From an uncultured Allomuricauda sp. (GTDB taxonomy: Bacteria; Bacteroidota; Bacteroidia; Flavobacteriales; Flavobacteriaceae): a stretch of 5,123 nucleotides of DNA. The notes below the pieces were generated by a model that saw only the letters and a program-made list of their open reading frames with translations, did not search any database and had not been told where the DNA came from. This document shows positions 1-4,153 of this stretch, in pieces. The DNA lies in NCBI GenBank assembly GCA_937911965.1, contig CALDPL010000188.1:1-5123 (forward strand), written 5' to 3'. How positions within the stretch are numbered: position 1 is the first letter of the stretch; each line of letters begins with the position of its first letter. A program made the translations under genes and the position numbers.

Positions 1-819
1 GTTGAGGTTTTCGGCCAATTTGAAATCCACGTTGTTCCCTATAGTGAATTCGGCTTCCATGAGGCCGGGGTCGATCTGTTCCCGGGTCAAAGCGTCCAGG
101 TCCTCGGTCAGCAGGGTGGGGGTATCTATGGGGAGCCCCATTACCAGGTTCAACATCTGAAGGCTGATCTCCTCCAAACGGATGGCGTTCTTCAATTGGT
201 TGTCCACCGTGGAAAGGGTGATCTGCAATTGGTCCACGCTCTCCTGGTCCCCGAGGCCATTTTCATATATGCGCTTGGTCTCGAAGAGGTTCTTTTCCAA
301 GGTCGCCTTGTTCCTCTCGGAGATCAACACACTTTCCCGTGCCAGAAGCACGTTCCCATAGGCTTCCACGACGGCCTTACGGATTTCCAGTTCGGTTTTT
401 TCCTTGGTATTTTGACTGTAGGCCAAGAAGGTCTTGGTGGCCTGTACGCCCACCAGATAGGACCCGTCAAAGATTTTCTGGGTCAGGGTGGCCGAGGCCC
501 CCATGGATTGGGCCTGCCCGAAGATCACCTCCTGATAGGTCCCCGGTTCCCCCCCGAAGAATTCCGCCGGAATCTGGGACACGGGCTGTTTCAATTGGTT
601 TTGATAGCTGACCGCCCCGGAGATCTGGGGAAGACCCGTGGCAATGGTCTCCCATTTCTGCTTTTGGGCATCCTCGATATCACGGGCTGCATTGATGGCC
701 GAATAGTTGTGCTCCAGGGCATAGTCGATGGCCCCCTGAAGGTCAAAACCTGGAATGCTGTCCTGGGCCATCGCCAATCCGGGCAAGAGTATACAAAGAC
801 GTATTAGGGTCGTTCGCAT
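1..819 (-). CDS. TolC-family outer membrane efflux protein (N-terminal 273 residues; runs off the window)
   Basis: The reading frame is open from the ATG at 819 to the window edge (273 codons), so the C-terminus is missing; family members are usually about 430-480 residues. The protein begins MRTTLIRLCILLPGLAMAQD, a signal peptide with a likely cleavage after AMA (residue 18). It continues with the typical TolC pattern: an early DLQGAIDYALEHNYSAINA helix (about 25-43), a beta-barrel strand region (ATGLPQISGAVSYQNQ, about 57-72), then long amphipathic helices (EIRKAVVEAYGNVLLARES, and NKATLEKNLFETKRIYENGL) ending in LGDQESVDQLQI and LNLVMGLP. Known family role: the trimeric outer-membrane channel of RND or ABC export pumps. 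The start codon abuts the TAA stop of the upstream TetR gene with no gap, so the two are surely co-transcribed and probably translationally coupled. A membrane-fusion protein and an RND permease would be expected beyond position 1, but this is an inference. The exported substrate cannot be told from sequence. Confidence 0.93.
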   Translation of the reverse strand, partial: MRTTLIRLCILLPGLAMAQDSIPGFDLQGAIDYALEHNYSAINAARDIEDAQKQKWETIATGLPQISGAVSYQNQLKQPVSQIPAEFFGGEPGTYQEVIFGQAQSMGASATLTQKIFDGSYLVGVQATKTFLAYSQNTKEKTELEIRKAVVEAYGNVLLARESVLISERNKATLEKNLFETKRIYENGLGDQESVDQLQITLSTVDNQLKNAIRLEEISLQMLNLVMGLPIDTPTLLTEDLDALTREQIDPGLMEAEFTIGNNVDFKLAENLN

Positions 820-1425
820 TTAGATTTGATTTGAATTGATGATCTTGTTCAATACGGTTCTCCCCTTTGGGCTGACGATCGCCCTGAGGTGGTACTCCAG
901 AAAATGGTCCATGATCTGGAGCTTGCTGAAGATTTTTGTGGGGAACAGTTCATTGTCCTTGATGCCCGTGACCCCCAAAAAATAGATCCTGGCCACAAAT
1001 TCCACGTTCAGCTCCTCCCTGTAGATGCCCTGCTCCATACCCCTTTTTACATTTTGATCCACACAGAACTGCATGGATTCAAACTGCTCCTTTTTCAGGG
1101 CAGTATGTATTTTGGGATAGTATTTCTGCAGCTGGTACAGGGGCGAGGATTTCTCGTCCTTCAATTGGACCATGATGAATTTTTTGATCTCATAAAGCTC
1201 CTCAATGGGATTTTTTTCCTGGGATATGATGGTCTCGATGCCCTTCCGTATGGTTTCGGCCATGGTCATGGACGCGGCCTCCACAAGCTCGGTCTTGTTG
1301 ATGAAATGGGAATAGATGGTCTTTTTGGAAATGCCCATGGCATTGGCCAGATCATCCATGGTCACGCTCTTGAATCCCAGGTTCAGGAACAGTTCGGTAG
1401 CTTTGATAATTATTTTTTCCCTCAT
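820..1425 (-). CDS. TetR/AcrR-family transcriptional repressor, likely regulator of the adjacent efflux operon
   Basis: 201 residues from the ATG at 1425, normal for TetR. Residues 1-45 form the DNA-binding domain: a first helix (EKIIIKATELFLNLGF), then the helix-turn-helix VTMDDLANAMGISKKTIYSHF (about 21-41) with the family-typical KxxxYxHFxNK ending. The remaining helical domain (about 50-200) is the ligand-binding and dimerisation part and is not diagnostic of an inducer. A TTG at 1437 would add four residues (MPIV), but it lies inside the TACTTTTG -7 box at 1435-1442, so the ATG at 1425 is preferred. The gene is the first of an operon with the TolC gene (TAA directly followed by ATG). An inverted-repeat operator at 1448-1483 overlaps its promoter, which fits the autorepression common in this family. 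A second copy of the same operator lies at 1720-1747. The family call is firm; the regulated compound is unknown. Confidence 0.94.
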   Translation of the reverse strand: MREKIIIKATELFLNLGFKSVTMDDLANAMGISKKTIYSHFINKTELVEAASMTMAETIRKGIETIISQEKNPIEELYEIKKFIMVQLKDEKSSPLYQLQKYYPKIHTALKKEQFESMQFCVDQNVKRGMEQGIYREELNVEFVARIYFLGVTGIKDNELFPTKIFSKLQIMDHFLEYHLRAIVSPKGRTVLNKIINSNQI

Positions 1426-1434
1426 AACAATGGG

Positions 1435-1465
1435 CAAAAGTAATCTCGGAAACTAAAAAAACAAA
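1435..1465 (-). promoter_or_regulatory. tetR promoter, Bacteroidota type (TTTG-N19-TAnnTTTG)
   Basis: On the minus strand, -33 TTTG is at 1465-1462, then a 19-bp spacer, then -7 TACTTTTG at 1442-1435. This matches the consensus of the primary sigma factor of Bacteroidota. The transcript would begin about 1428-1431, only a few bases before the ATG at 1425, so the message would be almost leaderless. The -33 box and spacer lie inside the inverted-repeat operator, so a bound repressor would block it. Confidence 0.6.
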
Positions 1466-1483
1466 AAAAGTTTCTTTAGTTTC
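1448..1483. promoter_or_regulatory. Proximal TetR operator candidate (inverted repeat)
   Basis: Two nested symmetries are visible. GAAACTAAA at 1449-1457 is perfectly repeated inverted as TTTAGTTTC at 1475-1483; counting inner bases, 1449-1462 pairs with 1470-1483 with one mismatch around a 7-A centre. Within it, GGAAACT at 1448-1454 and AGTTTCT at 1469-1475 form the 28-bp module that recurs at 1720-1747 with 24 of 28 bases identical. The overlap with the -33 box at 1462-1465 fits autorepression by the downstream TetR protein. Binding itself is inferred. Confidence 0.6.
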
Positions 1484-1485
1484 GA

Positions 1486-1493
1486 CAAATTTA
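1486..1493 (-). promoter_or_regulatory. Possible alternative tetR -7 box (TAAATTTG)
   Basis: TAAATTTG on the minus strand matches TAnnTTTG. The only -33 candidate is a partial ATTG at 1519-1516 with a 22-bp spacer, longer than ideal. Starting here would give a leader of about 55 nt that carries the operator palindrome as an RNA hairpin. It is weaker than the promoter at 1435-1465. Confidence 0.3.
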
Positions 1494-1514
1494 ACAAAGT
1501 GCGAACTCCCGCTA

Positions 1515-1658
1515 TCAATTGGGTCTTTTTCCAGGGGCCTCCCCCTTGGGGGAGTCGGAATTTTGAAGGTCTTGGTCCTTGGGTCCAAGACTCCAGGAAA
1601 AGGGTCGGTACTTGGAGAGGTACCGATCCCTTATGGAATCCTTTTTTGCAGTTGTCAT
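1515..1658 (-). CDS. Doubtful 47-codon ORF downstream of the distal promoter
   Basis: The ATG at 1658 opens 47 codons (MTTAKKDSIRDRYLSKYRPF...). It follows the distal promoter by about 40 nt of an A-rich, flavobacterial-looking leader, which is the main argument for it. Against it: its body consists of the hairpin at 1600-1632, the duplicated element at 1543-1604 and the G/C palindrome at 1539-1554, so its sequence is explained by repeats. The related element at 1817-1876 reads similarly in one frame (PFSWSLG against PFFWSLG), which reflects shared DNA rather than a protein domain. It may be the stump of a gene lost after duplication, or not a gene at all. No function is recognised. Confidence 0.2.
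   Translation of the reverse strand: MTTAKKDSIRDRYLSKYRPFSWSLGPKDQDLQNSDSPKGEAPGKRPN
1539..1554. repeat. Short G/C palindrome CTCCCCC-TT-GGGGGAG
   Basis: A perfect 7-bp inverted repeat with a 2-nt centre, inside the larger duplicated element. Similar CTCCCC/GGGGAG palindromes are common in intergenic DNA of flavobacteria, so this may be a dispersed repeat. It is not followed by a clear T-run on either strand, so it is not called a terminator. Confidence 0.45.
1543..1604 (-). repeat. Duplicated intergenic element, copy A
   Basis: Read on the minus strand it runs from CCCTTTTCCTGGAGTCTTGG through TTCAAAATTC to CCCAAGGG. Copy B at 1817-1876 has CCCTTTTTTTGGAG-CTTGG, TTCAAA and CCCAAGGG in the same order and orientation. 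The copies are diverged, with small insertions and deletions. It sits 78 bp upstream of the proximal -33 box. Confidence 0.5.
1600..1632 (-). terminator. Terminator- or attenuator-like hairpin
   Basis: On the minus strand AAGGG(A)TCGGTAC pairs with GTACCGACCCTT: 12 bp with one bulged A and an 8-nt loop, followed by TTCC. A transcript from the distal promoter would be roughly 100 nt long if it stopped here. The U-run after the stem is short because two T's are within it, so termination may be partial or the hairpin may act as an attenuator for read-through into tetR. There is no matching hairpin at the equivalent place in the other module. Confidence 0.4.
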
Positions 1659-1669
1659 GACGTTCGTTT

Positions 1670-1703
1670 TTTGATTGTGATTGATGTGTTCTTTGATTGT
1701 GAT
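1670..1703. repeat. 12-bp direct repeat pair in the distal leader
   Basis: TTTGATTGTGAT occurs at 1670-1681 and again at 1692-1703, a 22-bp period (about two helical turns). On the minus strand this is ATCACAATCAAA, lying in the likely 5' leader made from the distal promoter. It could be a protein site or only a slippage product. Confidence 0.5.
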
Positions 1704-1706
1704 GTT

Positions 1707-1737
1707 CAAATGTACGAATGGAAACTTTAAAAACAAA
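1707..1737 (-). promoter_or_regulatory. Distal promoter, Bacteroidota type (TTTG-N19-TAnnTTTG)
   Basis: On the minus strand, -33 TTTG is at 1737-1734, the spacer is exactly 19 bp, and -7 TACATTTG is at 1714-1707. The match to the phylum consensus is full. The start site would be near 1700. The geometry relative to its operator is identical to that of the tetR promoter. No clear gene follows for 270 bp before tetR, so it may make a small RNA or a long-leader tetR message. Confidence 0.6.
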
Positions 1738-1747
1738 AATAGTTTCC
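1720..1747. promoter_or_regulatory. Distal TetR operator candidate
   Basis: GGAAACT at 1720-1726 is perfectly repeated inverted as AGTTTCC at 1741-1747, around a 14-bp A-rich centre with a single C. It matches the 1448-1475 site at 24 of 28 positions in the same orientation, including the off-centre C that forms the -33 TTTG of the opposite strand. A TetR dimer would be expected to recognise both sites; this is inferred from symmetry and duplication. Confidence 0.6.
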
Positions 1748-1816
1748 ATGGTTTTACATTTTTTTAACGCCCGGCCCTTTTCTTGCTCAGAATTTTGGTT
1801 TGTCCCAAGCCTGTGG

Positions 1817-1876
1817 CCCTTGGGAACCGATTTGAACGGGTTCTGGGATCAGGGTTCCCAAGCTCCAAAAAAAGGG
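1817..1876 (-). repeat. Duplicated intergenic element, copy B
   Basis: The partner of copy A at 1543-1604, in the same orientation and 274 bp away; it sits 80 bp upstream of the distal -33 box. It contains a perfect 10-bp inverted repeat (CTTGGGAACC at 1819-1828 and GGTTCCCAAG at 1853-1862). A competing shorter pairing (GAACC at 1824-1828 with GGTTC at 1839-1843) is mutually exclusive with the long stem. No T-run follows on the minus strand, so it is a poor intrinsic terminator for the preceding sigma/membrane-protein transcript. Confidence 0.5.
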
Positions 1877-1916
1877 ATGGAAGCCGGAGGTATATTTCCC
1901 GAACAGTTTGCTTTTC

Positions 1917-2345
1917 TCAGTCGTTTTCATGCTTTTCGTTTTTAAGTTTTTCCAGATAGGACTCAAAGGCCGCTTCGCCCTCTTCTTTCCAGAATTGGTC
2001 GTAATGTTTCCACTTGTCAAACCCATTGCCCATGGAGCAGCCCGGACCATAGGACGATCTAAATCGTTTTTTGTGACGGTCTCCCCCCTTGTTTTTTTGG
2101 CCTCCCCCACCAAAGCCGAAAATGATCTTGGCCAGGACAAAGACCCCCAGGGCCTGCCAGAACCCAATGGTGGGCAGGGAGAAAATCTCCGGCATCAGCC
2201 AGTTCCACAACCACATGATCGAATAGGCGACCAATAGGACCACGCCAACGGCAAGAATGACGATCGCAAGGATCTTGAGGAATTTTAAGAAAGGACTGTC
2301 TTTTTTCCTGAGTTCCCCTTTTTTTAATTTTCTGCTAAATTCCAT
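1917..2345 (-). CDS. Small membrane protein coupled to the sigma factor (unknown function)
   Basis: 142 residues. After a basic N-terminus (MEFSRKLKKGELRKK) comes one clear membrane helix (about 20-44, FLKILAIVILAVGVVLLVAY) and an aromatic stretch MWLWNWLMPEIF. A second hydrophobic segment (about 57-78, LPTIGFWQALGVFVLAKIIF) ends in FGFGGGGQ. The charged C-terminal tail (about 80-142) has KHYDQFWKEEGEAAFESYL. With two helices and a basic N-terminus, both ends are probably cytoplasmic. Proteins with this WLMPxIFxLPxIxFWQALG pattern next to sigma-70-type genes are familiar in flavobacteria, but I know of no assigned function. Its ATG lies within the end of the sigma gene (11-bp overlap), so its translation is probably coupled. 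The tail could contact the sigma factor as an anti-sigma factor would, but no known anti-sigma domain or zinc motif is visible. Confidence 0.85.
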   Translation of the reverse strand: MEFSRKLKKGELRKKDSPFLKFLKILAIVILAVGVVLLVAYSIMWLWNWLMPEIFSLPTIGFWQALGVFVLAKIIFGFGGGGQKNKGGDRHKKRFRSSYGPGCSMGNGFDKWKHYDQFWKEEGEAAFESYLEKLKNEKHEND

Positions 2346-2898
2346 GGTTCGATTCTTTTAAATTTTCCAAATTACTTGACAATAGGGACATGGCCCGATG
2401 CCTTCTCGACATCAGGGTCCCGGTCGGTATGCCGGTCCTCTCGGAGATCTCCCTATAGGTATATCCCTCAAAGTCCACGGCAATGACAATATCCCGGTAT
2501 ACCGGTTTGAGTTCGGAGATGGCCTTTTTCAGGGCCTTCTCCATGGTCTGGGAGTAGCTGTTGTCCGCTGCTCCGTAAAAGAGCTCCACAAATTCCTGCC
2601 ACTGTCTTTCCATCTGTTCCGAGGGCAGTTCCCTTTCCTTTTTTCCCCGCATGATATCAATGATCCTGTTCCTGATGGCATTGTACACATATCCGCCCAC
2701 ATTGGCAATCTCCATGGGGTCCTGGGCTTTTGAAAACAGCCTCAGGGCCACATCCTGCACAATGTCCTCCGCGTCCTGCCGGGAACTGTCCCGGATCTTG
2801 GATCGCACATAGGATTTCAATGAACCGTACTCCTCATTGAAAAAGGTGCTCAGGGCATTGTGATTTTTGGATTGGGACGCCATCAATGATTGTTGCAT
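2335..2898 (-). CDS. RNA polymerase sigma-70 factor, ECF-like
   Basis: 187 residues, typical ECF size. Region 2 spans about residues 18-88: DAEDIVQDVALRLF (42-55) is the core-binding helix and GGYVYNAIRNRIIDIMRGKK (68-87) the -10-recognition part. A linker of about 30 residues leads to region 4 (about 119-178), with the helix-turn-helix YTYREISERTGIPTGTLMSR (146-165). There is no region 3 and no extra C-terminal domain. Known role: directs RNA polymerase to a small set of promoters; the signal is unknown. The ATG at 2898 has an AGGGGTGA Shine-Dalgarno-like run at 2909-2902 and is preferred over the ATG at 2883 (MASQ). It heads a two-gene unit with the overlapping membrane protein and diverges from the polyprenyl synthase gene across 120 bp. 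Confidence 0.92.
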   Translation of the reverse strand: MQQSLMASQSKNHNALSTFFNEEYGSLKSYVRSKIRDSSRQDAEDIVQDVALRLFSKAQDPMEIANVGGYVYNAIRNRIIDIMRGKKERELPSEQMERQWQEFVELFYGAADNSYSQTMEKALKKAISELKPVYRDIVIAVDFEGYTYREISERTGIPTGTLMSRRHRAMSLLSSNLENLKESNHGI

Positions 2899-2901
2899 AC
2901 T

Positions 2902-2932
2902 TCACCCCTAGAGACGAAGTTTTTCAAATCTA
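2902..2932 (-). promoter_or_regulatory. -7 box and ribosome binding site of the sigma gene
   Basis: TAGATTTG on the minus strand at 2932-2925 matches TAnnTTTG exactly. No TTTG is found at the proper -33 distance (only A's there), so an activator or another sigma factor may help. AGGGGTGA at 2909-2902 lies 3 bases before the ATG at 2898 and supports that start. Confidence 0.45.
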
Positions 2933-3005
2933 TTGCATTTTGGATCCATTTTTTTTGGAAGGGCGCTTTCTTTGGGGATTGCTCCCCATATCTATTTTTT
3001 GGACG

Positions 3006-3013
3006 TATTTTTG
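3006..3013 (+). promoter_or_regulatory. Possible -7 box of the polyprenyl synthase gene (TATTTTTG)
   Basis: This matches TAnnTTTG, but it lies only 5 bp before the ATG at 3019, implying a leaderless or nearly leaderless message. The closest -33 candidate (TTG at 2979-2981) has an overlong spacer of 24 bp. A small hairpin, TGGGGA-TTGC-TCCCCA (2973-2988), lies just upstream. Weak. Confidence 0.25.
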
Positions 3014-3018
3014 GCCTT

Positions 3019-4002
3019 ATGGCAGATTTGGAATTCATCGACCGCTATCGGGAAGAATTTTTGTCCCGCTTGGAGGCCCAGTACAATTTGGGGGAACCCA
3101 AGAACCTTTATGAACCCATTGCGTACATTCTCGCTCTGGGGGGCAAAAGGCTCCGGCCCGTGCTCAGCCTGATGGGCTGTGAACTTTTCGGGGGCAGGGC
3201 AAAGGACGCCATGGGCGTTGCCCTGGCCATTGAGACCTTCCACAATTTCAGCCTCGTCCACGATGACATCATGGACCGGGCCCCCCTTAGACGGGGGCAG
3301 GCCACGGTCCATGAGAAATGGGACCTCAATACGGGAATTCTTTCGGGGGATGCCCTGCTGATCCTGGCCTATAGGTTTTTGGAAGAATATCCTCCCGAAC
3401 TGTACAAGGAACTCACTTCCCTGTTCAGCCAAACGGCCCTGGAAGTCTGCCAAGGCCAACAGTACGACATGGACTTTGGGAACACACAACAGGTCAGTAT
3501 CCCACAGTACCTCAAGATGATCGAATACAAGACCGCGGTACTCTTGGCCGCTGCCCTTAAAATGGGGGCCCTGGTGGGCGGAGCGGGCCGTGGGGATGCC
3601 GAGGCTCTGTATCGATTCGGCCTGAACCTGGGAATCGCCTTTCAGATCCAGGACGATTACCTGGACCTCTTTGGGGACCCCGATACCTTTGGGAAGCAAT
3701 TGGGAGGGGATGTCCTGGAAAACAAAAAAACCTTTCTCTATTTAAAGGCACTGGAACTGAGCGGATCGCATGAGAGGGAAGAGCTGCTGCGGCTTTATTC
3801 CACCAAAGCCGAGGACGGAAAGGCGAAGATCGAGGCCGTACGTTCCATTTTTGGGAAATGTGGCAGTGTGGAGGCCACCAAAGTTGAAATGGGGCTCTTT
3901 GCCCAAAGGGCCTTTGAAAGCCTGGACCAAATGGAGCTTGACGAAGCGGCCAAATCACAGTTGATACGGTTCGGGGAGTACCTGATCCATCGCGAACTGT
4001 AA
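3019..4002 (+). CDS. trans-Polyprenyl diphosphate synthase, probably geranylgeranyl (C20) type
   Basis: 327 residues, normal for the family. It condenses isopentenyl diphosphate onto an allylic diphosphate in the cytoplasm. Visible motifs in order: GGKRLRP (41-47, IPP binding), first Asp-rich motif DDIMD (82-86) followed by the RRG at 91-93, KT at 171-172, second Asp-rich motif DDYLD (212-216) and the FGKQLGGD loop (224-231). The first motif is DDxxD with no two-residue insertion, which argues against a bacterial type II FPP synthase. The residue five before it is Phe77, the position that limits chain length in type I GGPP synthases, so C20 is the best guess. GGPP would feed carotenoids in flavobacteria. 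A longer (menaquinone side-chain) product cannot be excluded. The frame is open back to 2890, but the 43 extra residues are aromatic-rich, unlike the family and within the divergent promoter zone, so ATG 3019 is chosen. Confidence 0.93.
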   Translation: MADLEFIDRYREEFLSRLEAQYNLGEPKNLYEPIAYILALGGKRLRPVLSLMGCELFGGRAKDAMGVALAIETFHNFSLVHDDIMDRAPLRRGQATVHEKWDLNTGILSGDALLILAYRFLEEYPPELYKELTSLFSQTALEVCQGQQYDMDFGNTQQVSIPQYLKMIEYKTAVLLAAALKMGALVGGAGRGDAEALYRFGLNLGIAFQIQDDYLDLFGDPDTFGKQLGGDVLENKKTFLYLKALELSGSHEREELLRLYSTKAEDGKAKIEAVRSIFGKCGSVEATKVEMGLFAQRAFESLDQMELDEAAKSQLIRFGEYLIHREL

Positions 4003-4092
4003 GATCCAAACCACACTTTTTTTATTTCCAAGGGCTCCATTGGACCTTCCGGAGGCTGTGGCGGCGGGCATTGCTTTTGTCGTAAAATTAAA

Positions 4093-4108
4093 TTTAGATG
4101 AGTCTAAA
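4093..4108. promoter_or_regulatory. Candidate operator of the DtxR-like repressor (TTTAGA-N4-TCTAAA)
   Basis: A perfect 6-bp inverted repeat with a 4-bp centre (TGAG), placed one base upstream of the -33 element of the promoter at 4110-4140. Size and AT-rich form resemble the operators of DtxR/MntR-family repressors, which commonly regulate their own operon. Binding is inferred. Confidence 0.5.
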
Positions 4109-4109
4109 C

Positions 4110-4140
4110 ATTGTTTTTGTCCAATAAAAACGTAATTTTG
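4110..4140 (+). promoter_or_regulatory. Promoter of the metal-regulator/ZIP operon
   Basis: ATTG at 4110-4113 (matching three of four -33 bases, TTG), a 19-bp spacer, then TAATTTTG at 4133-4140, a full -7 match. The start would be near 4147, leaving a very short leader before the ATG at 4154. An AT-rich near-palindrome (4124-4155) encloses the -7 box and start codon. Confidence 0.55.
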
Positions 4141-4153
4141 AAAAATTGTTTTT

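Larger units (their letters stand above)
1426..1916. other. Long non-coding region with duplicated regulatory modules
   Basis: About 490 bp between the membrane-protein stop and the tetR start, all apparently on the minus transcriptional axis. It carries no ORF with recognisable protein character. It contains two copies of an operator/promoter (1435-1483 and 1707-1747), two diverged copies of an element of about 60 bp (1543-1604 and 1817-1876), three inverted repeats, and a pair of 12-bp direct repeats at 1670-1703. The segments 1448-1604 and 1720-1876 match in order and spacing, which suggests a tandem duplication with a unit of about 273 bp that has since diverged. I found no convincing Rho-independent terminator right after the membrane-protein gene. 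Confidence 0.7.

Noticed and set aside
196..807. Plus-strand 203-codon frame
   Set aside because: It lies antisense to the clear TolC gene, whose minus frame has a signal peptide and family motifs; the plus frame shows no known protein pattern.
1426..1437. TTG start adding MPIV to the TetR protein
   Set aside because: It would be inside the -7 box of the best promoter, and the ATG at 1425 gives a standard TetR N-terminus.
889..1443. Plus-strand 184-codon frame
   Set aside because: Antisense to the TetR gene; His/Gly/Phe-rich composition is typical of a shadow frame.
1819..1862. 10-bp inverted repeat as a terminator for the sigma/membrane-protein unit
   Set aside because: The loop is 24 nt and no T-run follows on the minus strand.
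1718..1945. Plus-strand 75-codon frame in the intergenic region
   Set aside because: Its start is inside the operator and its sequence is repeat-derived; no promoter is seen on that strand.
2890..3018. 43-residue N-terminal extension of the polyprenyl synthase
   Set aside because: Aromatic-rich sequence unlike the family, overlapping the sigma gene's start and promoter; the ATG at 3019 gives the normal length.
2992..3699. Minus-strand 235-codon frame
   Set aside because: Shadow of the polyprenyl synthase gene, which has every family motif.
4003..4092. Intrinsic terminator after the polyprenyl synthase
   Set aside because: Only short stems (for example TCCAA/TTGGA) without a following T-run; the T-run at 4017-4023 comes before them.
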